Assembly (NCBI GenBank): GCA_025353165.1
Contig: JANXRE010000120.1
Coordinates: 1-40,334, forward strand
Origin: Acidobacteriota bacterium
GTDB lineage: Bacteria; Acidobacteriota; Terriglobia; Bryobacterales; Bryobacteraceae
DNA: 40,334 nucleotides
Direction of reading: 5' to 3'
Part shown: piece after piece, positions 24,689 through 32,676 of the stretch
Layout: the number at the start of each line of letters is the position of its first letter
Numbering within the stretch: position 1 is the stretch's first letter
The notes under the pieces: model-generated
What the model saw: the letters and a program-made list of their open reading frames with translations, nothing else
Database searches by the model: none
What the model was told of the DNA's origin: nothing
Made by a program: the position numbers and the translations under genes

Positions 24689-25204
24689 GTGGTGGGCGTT
24701 GACGGCGCGGCCTCGGCCGCTGTGTCTAGTCTCATTGCCATGGGGGCGAGGGCTGTTGCCATCTCGCGGCCGATGGTATCGGATGACGACATGGAGGCGG
24801 CGCTCGAAGGGTGCGCGTTCGCCGTTTGCACGGCGGAATTTTATCGCGTGAACCGCGTCGCGCGGCGGACGGGGCTGCGCTGGACTGCATCGCACAGCTC
24901 GGCGACGGAAGTTGTGCTTGGCCCCACTGTTTATCCCGGCGAGACGGCTTGTTACGTTTGCTACCAGATGCGCTCGGTGGCGTGCTCGGACGACCCCGCC
25001 GCTGAGTTAGCCGCTCTCCGGCGGCGGGAACCTACGCAAGAATGCCCGACGGGGGTAGCGGGTCTGCTCGGGCAGATGCTGGCTTTGGAAGCGGTGAACC
25101 GTTCGGCGAAGGGGGCAATCGTGGTGGTGGATGCCGTCACGCTGTGCAGCCAGCGGCACGCGGTGCTTCGAGTCCCTGCATGTCCCATCTGTTCGATCTC
25201 GTAA
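24689..25204 (+). CDS. Short E1/ThiF-like TOMM partner protein with zinc tetrathiolate
   Basis: The protein is 171 residues from GTG 24689. The frame is open without a stop from 24650, but no ATG/TTG exists upstream, so the start is uncertain. VVGVDGAASAAVSSLIAMGARAV resembles the first Rossmann strand and loop of ThiF-like E1 proteins, without a clear GxGxxG. The middle block TEVVLGPTVYPGETACYVCYQMR and the end LRVPACPICS carry two CxxC pairs, a zinc tetrathiolate typical of TOMM E1-like proteins. These usually have about 350-600 residues including a leader-binding RRE domain; here that N-terminal part is missing. It begins 27 bases after the peptide gene and overlaps the YcaO gene by 25 bases. 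Confidence 0.75.
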   Translation: MVGVDGAASAAVSSLIAMGARAVAISRPMVSDDDMEAALEGCAFAVCTAEFYRVNRVARRTGLRWTASHSSATEVVLGPTVYPGETACYVCYQMRSVACSDDPAAELAALRRREPTQECPTGVAGLLGQMLALEAVNRSAKGAIVVVDAVTLCSQRHAVLRVPACPICSIS

Positions 25205-26442
25205 GTCCTCGCACCGGATTGATTCGCGAACTTCGCGATTGCAGCGGCGGGCGAACGCCGTACCTGTACCAGGCGACGCTGTCGAATTTCGATTTCCGGC
25301 GCGCGCCTCCCTCCGAGCGATCCGCAGGGGGAAAAGGGTGGACCCGCGAGGATGCGCAACTCGGAGCGATCGGGGAAGCGCTGGAGCGATATTGCGCTTC
25401 GATCTACGATCCGGCCGCACTTTACTTTGGGCCTGCGGCCGGCGATTCGCGGTTCATCGAGCCGCCAGAGTTTGTCCTGCATACTGAGCGGCAGTATGCC
25501 GCGCCAGAATTTCCGTTCCGGCGCTACGAGGTGGGCCACTCACTGCACTGGGCGCGCGCGCTGCGTTTGGACGGCACGCCGGTGTATGTGCCCGCGTCCG
25601 AGACCTTCGTATCTTTCCCCAGTTATAGGCTTGGGGAGAATTTTTCCCTGCTCACGACGAGCGGGCTTTCGGCCGGCGCGACGCTGGATGCCGCGATTCT
25701 GGGCGGCTTGTACGAGTGCATGGAACGCGACGCGTTTATCCTGCATTGGATGAACCGGCTCACTCCCGTCGAAGTGCTGCTGGACGGCTTGCCGCGATGC
25801 GAGTATGTGCGTATGATCTTCCAGCAATCCGGCATCGACGTGCGAGTGTTTTTGCTCGGCACGGATATCCCTGCGTCGGTTGCGATGGCGGTTACGGTGG
25901 ATCGGTCGGGACGGATCCCGGCGGCCGCCGTGGGCCTGGGCTGCCACCTGTCGGGCGCTTGCGCCGTCGAGCGGGCGGTGCTGGAGGCGTTCCAGGTTTA
26001 CGCTTCCGAGTCCCTGTTGTCCTCGGCGGGAGCGCGGACGGATCCGGCGCGCGGGTACGAGCAGGTGCGCACGCTCGAGGACCACGGTTCCTTCTTCGGC
26101 ATTCCCGAGCGGCTGCACGAATTCGATCACCTGTTCGGGTGTCCGGTGCGGATTGCCGCGCGCGAACTGCCCGAGAATTCGTCGGGGGATGTGTCGGTGG
26201 ATCTCGCCCGGGTTGGGGGCCTGGTGGAAGCGGCGTTCATCGATCTGACGACGGCCGATCTGCGCGAGTTTCCGATTCGGGTGGTGCGCGCATTCACTCC
26301 CGGGCTGCAGCCCATCCATTTCGGGTTTGGATGGGAGCGGCTGGGCGGCCCGCGGCTGTACTCCATCGCCGAGCGACTGGGCCAGGACAGCCGGATCCGA
26401 ACGGAAGACGATTTAAACTTCTGTCCGCATCCGTTACCCTGA
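25180..26442 (+). CDS. YcaO-domain cyclodehydratase (TOMM type)
   Basis: The protein is 420 residues from ATG 25180, overlapping the E1-like gene by 25 bases in another frame; the longer frame starting at 25042 is shadow. YcaO ATP-binding features are SAGGKG then AQLGAIGEALERYC (about 60-72), GATLDAAILGGLYECMERDAF in the middle (about 167-187), and HLSGACAVERAVLEAFQ further on. The C-terminus CPHPLP matches the Pro-rich end required in azole-forming YcaO proteins. Such enzymes activate amide carbonyls with ATP and convert Cys, Ser or Thr to azolines. It is followed by the kinase gene after 13 bases. Confidence 0.9.
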   Translation: MSHLFDLVSPRTGLIRELRDCSGGRTPYLYQATLSNFDFRRAPPSERSAGGKGWTREDAQLGAIGEALERYCASIYDPAALYFGPAAGDSRFIEPPEFVLHTERQYAAPEFPFRRYEVGHSLHWARALRLDGTPVYVPASETFVSFPSYRLGENFSLLTTSGLSAGATLDAAILGGLYECMERDAFILHWMNRLTPVEVLLDGLPRCEYVRMIFQQSGIDVRVFLLGTDIPASVAMAVTVDRSGRIPAAAVGLGCHLSGACAVERAVLEAFQVYASESLLSSAGARTDPARGYEQVRTLEDHGSFFGIPERLHEFDHLFGCPVRIAARELPENSSGDVSVDLARVGGLVEAAFIDLTTADLREFPIRVVRAFTPGLQPIHFGFGWERLGGPRLYSIAERLGQDSRIRTEDDLNFCPHPLP

Positions 26443-26455
26443 TAGTCATACCAGA

Positions 26456-29395
26456 ATGAGCGAAGATTCCTCTTCGGCCGGCCCGAGGTTCATTCGCCTC
26501 GCGATCGCCGTGGGCACGATCTTCCTCGCGCTGTTCACCGTGGATGCGGTGGTCGCGTTTCGATATGGACCCGACATCCGCGAGGTAGGGTGGGACGGCG
26601 CGCGCTCCGGTCCGGCGTGGATTGTGCGCCAGGTGTCGCCGGGCGGACCGGCAGCCGGACTCCTGCGGCCGGGAGATATCGTGACGGCGTTGAACGGCGA
26701 TCCCTCAATTCTCGCCGTCCCGCCGCACAGGGTTCTCCGCAGACTGCCGGGCGGACCCTACACGCTCACGCTCCAGCGCGGGGCGGAAAAGCAGGACGTC
26801 CGCGTGGCGGTGATCGTGACGCGCCAACCGCTGATGCTGGCGCGGATCTCCATCAACCTGATCCTGTCCCTGGTGTACTTTTTTACCGGGATGCTGATCG
26901 CGTTCGCCAAGCCAAACGAGAGCCTCGGCTGGCGCGCGTGGGCGTCGTCGTTGACCACCGGGGCGTATATCGCCTACGTCGCTTCGAATCCCACCGACCT
27001 CTCCGATCTTCGGGGCAACGCCGCCTGGGTTCCGTACCTGTTCTCGGCGGTGTTCCCGCTGCACTTCGTCGCGAGCTACCGGTTCCTGTCCGTGTTCCCG
27101 GTGAATTTTACGGCCTCGCGTCTACGCCGCGCGGTGGAGCGTACGTTGATCGGCGGAGGATGGGTGGTGTGGGCGCTGGGAGCTGTTGTCGTGGCGGCAA
27201 CGATGGCGTCGATCGACCGGCTCAAGGCAGTTGCCGCCGCCGCGCCGGGCGCGCTCGAGTTTCTGGACGCGATCCAGTTCGTGCAACTCCTGTTCATGGG
27301 GTGCGCCATCGTGGCCACCGCGGTGGCGTGCATACAGAACTACCGCATGCTGAGCGACAAGGGCCTGCGCCGCCGGCTCCGGTGGGTCTTCGCGGGTATC
27401 GTCGTCTCGGCGGTTCCGATGATGGCGAGCACCGCGGTTTGGGTGGTGTGGGCGGCGATGGGCATCGATTCGCAGCGGCAGTCCGCGCTGGCAGTGATGT
27501 CGGGGATTAGCAATCTGCTGGTCGCCGCGGTTCCCATCTCCATCACCTACGCGGTCTTGAAGCACCGGGTGCTGGGCATCGGCGTGGTGGTGCGCCGCGG
27601 CGTGCAGTACCTGCTGGCGGCCAACGCACTGCGCCTATTCGTCGCGCTACCGGTGCTTGGGCTGGCGGCGGGAATCGTGGCGAATCCGAACCGCACGATT
27701 CCGCAATTGCTGTTCGAGGGCGGCGCGAAATGGAACTCGGTGCTGCTGGTGCTGGCGGCGGTTGGACTGCGGTATCGGTTGTCCATTGGAAACGCGATCG
27801 ACCGCAAGTTTTTCCGCGAAAGTTACAATCAGGAGCGCATCCTGGCGGGTTTGGTGGGGACGATCACCGAAGCGGACTCCGTGCAGTCGCTGTGCTCGGC
27901 GGTGACGGCGGAACTGGAAATGGCGCTCCACCCGGAGCACACGCGGGTATACATTTACGAGAAGCACGAGATGACGCTGGCGCATTCGTCGATGGACCGG
28001 CCGGCGCTGCCCTCGCTGCCCGCGCATTGCGAAGCGTTCGACATACTGGCGAAGGGCGGCAGCGCCGTGCAGTGGAGCGTGTTCACCGAGCAGTATCCGG
28101 AGGACTGCTGGACGCCGCTCAGCCGGCTGGAGGCCGACCTGCTGGTGCCGATTCTCTCCACCGAACACAAGTTCGTCGGACTGCTGGTGCTCGGCCCGAA
28201 GAAATCGGAGGAGCCGTACACAGCGCGGGACCGCAAGATGCTGGAGTCGATCGCGTCTCAGATCGGCGTGATTCAGGAGAACCTGTCGCTGCGGTCCCTG
28301 GTGAACGTGCAGAGAACGGCCGAGCGCGAGGTGCTGGCCCGGCTGGGCGGGCAGCAGATCGACATTGTGAAAGAGTGTCCCGCGTGCGGCCGGTGCTTCA
28401 GCTCGACGGTTTCGGTGTGCGAGCGCGACGGTGTGGAACTGGCGCTCACCATCCCCGTGGAGCGTACCATCGACGCACGATACCGGCTGGACCGCCTGCT
28501 GGGGCGCGGCGGAATGGGCGCGGTTTACGAAGCGGTGGATCTGCGGCTGAACCGCGCGGTTGCGATCAAGGTGATGAAGGGCGGATTGTTCGGCGACCCA
28601 CGCGCGGTGCGGCGGTTCAACCGGGAGGCGCAGGCTGCCGCGCGCTTGAATCATCCCAACATCGTGCGCATTTTCGATTTCGGATCGCTGGCGGGGGATG
28701 GCGCTTATCAGGTGCTCGAGCTGGTGCCGGGGCGATCGTGGAGGGCGGCGTTGAACGACGCGGGCCAGTGGCCTCCGCAATACGCCCTGCCGTTGCTGCG
28801 CGGGGTGCTGGAAGGGCTCGGCTGCGCGCACGACGCCGGCATCGTTCATCGGGATCTCAAGCCGGAGAACATTCTGCTGGCGCCGCCCGCCTCTCCGGAT
28901 TCCGGCGAACTGACGGCGCGCGTTCTTGATTTCGGCCTGGCGAAGATCCGCGAGGAGGAGATGACCGACGGGGCGAGCGTGACGCGGCCGGGCGTGGTGA
29001 TGGGCACCCATGGATATATGTCGCCGGAGCATCTCGCGGGCAGAGAGGTGGATCAACGGTCCGATATCTATTCCTTCGGCGTGATTCTGTTGGAGACGCT
29101 GACCGGGCCGTTGCGGCTAAAACAATTCGGCGCGCACGAGCAGATTCAGGATCTGGTGAAGTCGAGATTCGAGTTCAGCGGCGCGACTCCCGCGCACCTC
29201 GCGCTGCGCGATGTGATTGCCGGCTCGGTTGCGCCAAAGCGACGCGAACGGTACGCGAGTGCGGCGGAGGTGCGGGCTCAACTGGAAGCCGTGCTGCCGG
29301 ACTGTCCGCCGCTGCCGGACGGACGGGCGGCCGCTTCGCTCGAGCGGCTGGGAGCCACCGAGACCGTGCAAGTATCGGAGGAGGAGAATCCATGA
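26456..29395 (+). CDS. PDZ - polytopic membrane - GAF - zinc ribbon - Ser/Thr protein kinase
   Basis: This 979-residue multidomain sensor kinase has an N-terminal helix (about 10-30), then a PDZ-like domain (about 45-122; GPAAGLLRPGDIVTALNG). A set of about eight membrane helices runs from 128 to 440. A GAF-like domain spans about 462-612. A four-Cys zinc element CPACGRCFSSTVSVCERDG follows near 641-660. The C-terminal Hanks-type kinase has G-loop GRGGMGAVYE (about 684), VAIK Lys (about 704), HRDLKPEN (about 798) and DFGLAK (about 825), plus an SPEH activation region. It has all catalytic residues and should be active. Its placement after the YcaO gene suggests one operon; the stimulus and substrates are unknown. 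It overlaps the SnoaL-like gene by 4 bases (ATGA). Confidence 0.9.
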   Translation: MSEDSSSAGPRFIRLAIAVGTIFLALFTVDAVVAFRYGPDIREVGWDGARSGPAWIVRQVSPGGPAAGLLRPGDIVTALNGDPSILAVPPHRVLRRLPGGPYTLTLQRGAEKQDVRVAVIVTRQPLMLARISINLILSLVYFFTGMLIAFAKPNESLGWRAWASSLTTGAYIAYVASNPTDLSDLRGNAAWVPYLFSAVFPLHFVASYRFLSVFPVNFTASRLRRAVERTLIGGGWVVWALGAVVVAATMASIDRLKAVAAAAPGALEFLDAIQFVQLLFMGCAIVATAVACIQNYRMLSDKGLRRRLRWVFAGIVVSAVPMMASTAVWVVWAAMGIDSQRQSALAVMSGISNLLVAAVPISITYAVLKHRVLGIGVVVRRGVQYLLAANALRLFVALPVLGLAAGIVANPNRTIPQLLFEGGAKWNSVLLVLAAVGLRYRLSIGNAIDRKFFRESYNQERILAGLVGTITEADSVQSLCSAVTAELEMALHPEHTRVYIYEKHEMTLAHSSMDRPALPSLPAHCEAFDILAKGGSAVQWSVFTEQYPEDCWTPLSRLEADLLVPILSTEHKFVGLLVLGPKKSEEPYTARDRKMLESIASQIGVIQENLSLRSLVNVQRTAEREVLARLGGQQIDIVKECPACGRCFSSTVSVCERDGVELALTIPVERTIDARYRLDRLLGRGGMGAVYEAVDLRLNRAVAIKVMKGGLFGDPRAVRRFNREAQAAARLNHPNIVRIFDFGSLAGDGAYQVLELVPGRSWRAALNDAGQWPPQYALPLLRGVLEGLGCAHDAGIVHRDLKPENILLAPPASPDSGELTARVLDFGLAKIREEEMTDGASVTRPGVVMGTHGYMSPEHLAGREVDQRSDIYSFGVILLETLTGPLRLKQFGAHEQIQDLVKSRFEFSGATPAHLALRDVIAGSVAPKRRERYASAAEVRAQLEAVLPDCPPLPDGRAAASLERLGATETVQVSEEENP

Positions 29396-29763
29396 ACGCG
29401 GTTTCGGTAATCGACGCCGACCGGCAGTTGAACCAAGAAGTGCTGGCCGGCCGTTTGCGCGAGGCTTACGACCGCTGGTACGACGACGACATCGTCATGG
29501 ACGAGAACGGCCAACATGCGTGGAAAGGCAAAGCGCAGAATCGCGAAAGACTGGAAGCCATGGGGCGCGTGATTCGCACCCATGCCCGGCGGCTGATCTC
29601 GAGCGCCGTGGAAGGCAACCGGTCGTTCTCCGAATGGGAGTTCGATGAGGAGTACGGCGGCGTCCGGTTCACTTTGCGGCAGGTGGCGGTTCGCGAATGG
29701 CGGAACGGCAAGGTCGTCAGCGAGCGGTTCTACTATCACACCGACTGGCAGTGGAAAAATTGA
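29392..29763 (+). CDS. SnoaL-like (NTF2-fold) protein
   Basis: This 123-residue protein's layout is a helical start (NQEVLAGRLREAYDRWYDDDIVMDENG), then WKGKAQNRERLEAM and a beta-sheet with VAVREWRNGKVVSERFYYHTDWQWK. This fits the cone-shaped NTF2/SnoaL fold, whose members are small cyclases, isomerases or ligand-binding proteins. The GKVVSERFYYHTD motif is typical of the subfamily. It overlaps the kinase gene, so expression is coupled. Confidence 0.7.
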   Translation: MNAVSVIDADRQLNQEVLAGRLREAYDRWYDDDIVMDENGQHAWKGKAQNRERLEAMGRVIRTHARRLISSAVEGNRSFSEWEFDEEYGGVRFTLRQVAVREWRNGKVVSERFYYHTDWQWKN

Positions 29764-29810
29764 CGCGAGTTTCACGGCGCTGAAACTTGCGGGGCGTAGT
29801 CTGGCTGATA

Positions 29811-30200
29811 ATGGCGAACCAGCCGTCCGTCGTCGTTATCTCGGGTGTCGAGCAGAATCATGCTGCCCTGGACGTCCTGTTCCTGCGCGCTGGCTGGAAG
29901 GTGCGGCATGCGCGGTCGATCGCCGATCTGGACGCCGATCCCGACGCTTCCGTGTGCGTCCTGCTGACGGATTACAAGCTGCCGGACGGCCGTTGGACGA
30001 AGGTACTGAAGCACGCACGGAGGCGCGATCCTGGAACCGAAGTGGTGGTGTATTCGAACCTCGTGGACGAACATCTTTGGGCGGAGGTGATGTGCCTTGG
30101 CGGGTTCGACGCGATCGGACAGCCTTTCGATGAAGTGGAGCTGCTGCGGGTTGCGGCTTGCGCGTGGCGAAAGAGCAGTCAACTGCGCGTTTGCAGGTAG
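29811..30200 (+). CDS. Stand-alone degenerate receiver domain
   Basis: The protein is 129 residues from ATG 29811; the earlier ATG 29787 would add 8 residues. A receiver-like fold is visible: first strand SVVVISGV, a possible phosphoacceptor Asp54 in LLTDYKLPDG, and GFDAIGQPFDEVEL at the end. The N-terminal acidic pair is missing (SGVEQ) and the invariant Lys is replaced by Gln (IGQPF), so phosphorylation is doubtful. It follows the SnoaL-like gene after 47 bases and overlaps the thioesterase gene tail-to-tail by 22 bases. Confidence 0.65.
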   Translation: MANQPSVVVISGVEQNHAALDVLFLRAGWKVRHARSIADLDADPDASVCVLLTDYKLPDGRWTKVLKHARRRDPGTEVVVYSNLVDEHLWAEVMCLGGFDAIGQPFDEVELLRVAACAWRKSSQLRVCR

Positions 30201-30631
30201 GCGGCGTGGTCGGTGACGCCTTCCGGCGCTCCGCGTTCGAGAGCCGCGCGCAGCCCATCCGGAATCGGCGTCTTCTGCAGCGTGCCGGCGTCCACAAGGA
30301 CGTAGACCGTCTCGCAATCGGCAACGATCCTATCATCCGGCGCGATGTGGAATTCCGCGAGGAGGGTGAAGGAAGTGGTGCCGAGGTGTTTGGCCGAGAC
30401 GCCGATTTCCAGGACCTGATCGAAGCGGGCGGGCGCTTTCCAGGCGATTGTCTGCTTCACGAGTTGAAAATCGAACGCGCCCGTGAGCAGGGCTTGGTGG
30501 TACCCGATGGCGCGAAAGAACTCGGTGGTCGCGATATCTACGTACTCGGCATACCGCGAGTTGAACACCACTTTCTGGGCATCGCACTCGGCGTAGCGGA
30601 CGCGGAGATAGTAGCGGAACTTGTCCGGCAT
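30179..30631 (-). CDS. Acyl-CoA thioesterase, 4-hydroxybenzoyl-CoA/FadM-like
   Basis: This 150-residue hotdog-fold protein contains YLRVRYAECDAQKVVFNSRYAEYVD; the YAECD motif is the family's catalytic-Asp region (YxExD). The rest is regular hotdog sheet (LEIGVSAKHLGTTSFTLLAEF). It should hydrolyse acyl-CoA or related thioesters in the cytoplasm; chain specificity is unknown. Its 3' end overlaps the receiver-like gene. Confidence 0.85.
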   Translation of the reverse strand: MPDKFRYYLRVRYAECDAQKVVFNSRYAEYVDIATTEFFRAIGYHQALLTGAFDFQLVKQTIAWKAPARFDQVLEIGVSAKHLGTTSFTLLAEFHIAPDDRIVADCETVYVLVDAGTLQKTPIPDGLRAALERGAPEGVTDHAAYLQTRS

Positions 30632-30709
30632 GGAATCCCCAGTATCGCGCGAACATTTGACTCCGCCCTTCCCGCTGGCTCAGAATCGCCGGTGTCGCAC
30701 ATCGCGAAC

Positions 30710-30820
30710 CTATTCCACAACATCCAGTCCCCTGGGGTCGTTCGCGTTGGCCCGGTACGGGTCCGGCGTCGTGAACCTCCCGAGGGGCCAAGAGTAGAAC
30801 CGGTTCAGGGCGTAATCCAT
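30710..30820 (-). pseudogene. Rhs-repeat core remnant
   Basis: A 36-residue stretch on the minus strand contains NRFYSWPLGRFTTPDPYRA, the well-known end of Rhs core domains. It is followed almost immediately by NDPRGLDVVE, which normally lies about 20-25 residues further on. So an in-frame deletion has removed the part between. Nothing else of an Rhs protein remains. Confidence 0.65.
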
Positions 30821-30826
30821 CGTGCC

Positions 30827-30970
30827 TACGGGACCACGCCTCCCGTGACCAGTGGCATCGTTCCTACGGAGCCCGCGCCGCTGGCGGACCTGTCCCCTCT
30901 GCAAGTCACGATCGGAGGACAAGCCGCGACTGTCGTCTATGCGGGGATGACCATCGCTGGCGACCCAGGC
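30827..30970 (+). pseudogene. TIGR03437-type domain remnant
   Basis: On the plus strand the frame reads TPPVTSGIVPTEPAPLADLS, then QVTIGGQAATVVYAGMT. This is close to the start of the C-terminal domain common in Solibacter secreted proteins (P-x-T-x-G ... VTIGGxxAxVxFAGxxPG). It breaks off at GDPG without the expected LYQVNVxVP. The call is from memory of the family. Confidence 0.55.
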
Positions 30971-30985
30971 AGGCGTTTACCTCCG

Positions 30986-31001
30986 CGTGCGTTGACGCAC
31001 G
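30986..31001. repeat. Palindrome directly before the membrane protein start
   Basis: CGTGCGT and ACGCACG are perfect complements with a 2-base centre. Its 5-base core resembles the stem of the two REP-like elements but in inverted order. It touches the upstream ATG 31002, making the ATG at 31038 more plausible. Confidence 0.35.
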
Positions 31002-31037
31002 ATGCCTTATCCTTTGAAAGAGATCCCGAGAGAGGAA

Positions 31038-31772
31038 ATGAAAGTAGTCGTGCGCGGCAACCTAGGCGCGCAAATATCCAATTCGTTTGCCGTGGCCGTC
31101 TGGCGCGAGTGGCGCCATCTGGTGTCGCACGCGGGGCTCACCCAAATCCGCCCATACAGCACCTCGGTGAATCTCTTCGTCATTGCGGCTTTCGGCATCG
31201 CCGTCCCATGGCGCCGCGGCTTTGACTTCTACGATCCCCTGCTCATTCTGCTGTACTCGTTCATTGCCCTGCTGTTCGCCGCGCCGGCCATCACCGATCT
31301 GCTCGGCAGCGACTGGACCGGCTCCACTACGCTGCTCGCGCGCATCTTCGCTTCGGCGATCTTCGGCTGGAGCGCTTTCTGCCTCATCCTGTTCCTCGGC
31401 ATCGCGACGGTGAACGTTCAGTACGGCGCCGGGCGGCTGCTGATCCCGCAGTGGAATATTCTTGGCGCGTCGCTCGCGCTGAGTCTCACGGCATGCCTGT
31501 CGGTGTCGGCTCTCGGCGCGCTGTTCACGGTGGTTCTCGACCCCACATCCGCCAAGCTCATCCTCCGCGGGGGATTCGTGGCGGTGCTGGCCGCGTTCCT
31601 CTTCGGCGGACGATTTATCCCCGAGCCCTGGCGGATCGCGCTCGGCGAAAACATGACGTCGCGCCGGATCGTCCATTCGGCGTGGATCGCCTCGGGCGTG
31701 TTCGCCATATTCGCGGCAGGCCCCATCCTGGCCCTCCGCTTCGTGCGCAAGGACACGGAATCGAAGCCGTAG
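31038..31772 (+). CDS. Multi-spanning membrane protein, unknown function
   Basis: The protein is 244 residues with about six membrane helices; I prefer ATG 31038, preceded by GAGAGGA, over ATG 31002. The N-terminal part (VWREWRHLVSHAGLTQIRPYS) is soluble and basic. The hydrophobic blocks are separated by short loops (GSDWTG, DPTSAKLILRG). I could not place it in a family; the size and layout resemble a permease-like or ABC-2-type integral protein, but no ATPase gene is next to it. It precedes a CPBP-family gene by 31 bases. Confidence 0.6.
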   Translation: MKVVVRGNLGAQISNSFAVAVWREWRHLVSHAGLTQIRPYSTSVNLFVIAAFGIAVPWRRGFDFYDPLLILLYSFIALLFAAPAITDLLGSDWTGSTTLLARIFASAIFGWSAFCLILFLGIATVNVQYGAGRLLIPQWNILGASLALSLTACLSVSALGALFTVVLDPTSAKLILRGGFVAVLAAFLFGGRFIPEPWRIALGENMTSRRIVHSAWIASGVFAIFAAGPILALRFVRKDTESKP

Positions 31773-31803
31773 CCCGGGCGGACGCGATACCCTATCAATA
31801 CGA

Positions 31804-32676
31804 ATGACTCCCGCCGGGCAATCCCTCAAGACCGACCGGATCGCGCTGGCTCTGCGGGTATTCGTCTACGTCTTTCTCGTGGTAGTGGGAATGATGATCT
31901 TCCCCAGGGTTTTCTACTGGGCCGCGCCGGTGATTGTAGTAGTCGCTCCCCTGTCCTCGTTCGCCGTTGCAGCCGTCGCCAACGCGATTACCTTGCGCAT
32001 CTGGGCGCACGGCCGTTTAGCCGACATCGGATTGCAAGGGACGCCCGCGTCGCGCCGGAACCTGCTGCTGGGTTTTGCCGGTGGCGCAGCGGGCGCGCTT
32101 CTTGCGGTGCTCGCGCCGGTGGCGGTCCGCCTGTCCTGGCTGGAGCGGGTACCTGGCGCGCAGTTCCAGTGGGGACCGCTGGGATTCATCACGGTGCTGC
32201 TCCTGTTCGGCGCGGTCGGCGAGGAAATGCTGTTCCACGGCTATGCATTCCAGTTCCTCGTCGGCAGGATGGGCGCGTGGGCGACCGTCCTGCCGTTCGG
32301 CCTGCTCTTCGGCCTGATGCATGGGAACAACCTCAACCAGACCTGGCTGGGTCTCATGAATACCATGGCTTGGGGCATCCTCCTCGGCTACGCATTCCTT
32401 CGCAGCGGCGACCTGTGGCTCCCCATTGGACTCCACTTCGGTTGGAACTGGGTTCTTCCCCTGTTCGGCGCTAATTTGAGCGGCCTTACAATGGGAGTAA
32501 CCGGACTGGCCACCCGCTCAAACGCGAGCGCGTGGTGGACCGGAGGCGACTACGGACCGGAAGGCGGCGTCTTCGCTACGCTGGTGGCGGCGGGCTTGGT
32601 GTTCTATTTGCGCTGGGCGCCGGTTCAGCGTCAGGCTTCTGTGCTGGCGCGCCTTCCCGAGAATGACGAGTCATGA
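31804..32676 (+). CDS. CPBP-family intramembrane metalloprotease
   Basis: This 290-residue polytopic protein has the family's three motifs: GEEMLFHGYAFQ (EE at 140-141), FGLMHGNN (His173), and HFGWNW (about 217-222). The usual Arg of EExxxR is His here, so the catalytic motif is not canonical. Relatives process prenylated proteins or act in bacteriocin self-immunity. It overlaps the next gene by four bases (ATGA). Confidence 0.85.
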   Translation: MTPAGQSLKTDRIALALRVFVYVFLVVVGMMIFPRVFYWAAPVIVVVAPLSSFAVAAVANAITLRIWAHGRLADIGLQGTPASRRNLLLGFAGGAAGALLAVLAPVAVRLSWLERVPGAQFQWGPLGFITVLLLFGAVGEEMLFHGYAFQFLVGRMGAWATVLPFGLLFGLMHGNNLNQTWLGLMNTMAWGILLGYAFLRSGDLWLPIGLHFGWNWVLPLFGANLSGLTMGVTGLATRSNASAWWTGGDYGPEGGVFATLVAAGLVFYLRWAPVQRQASVLARLPENDES

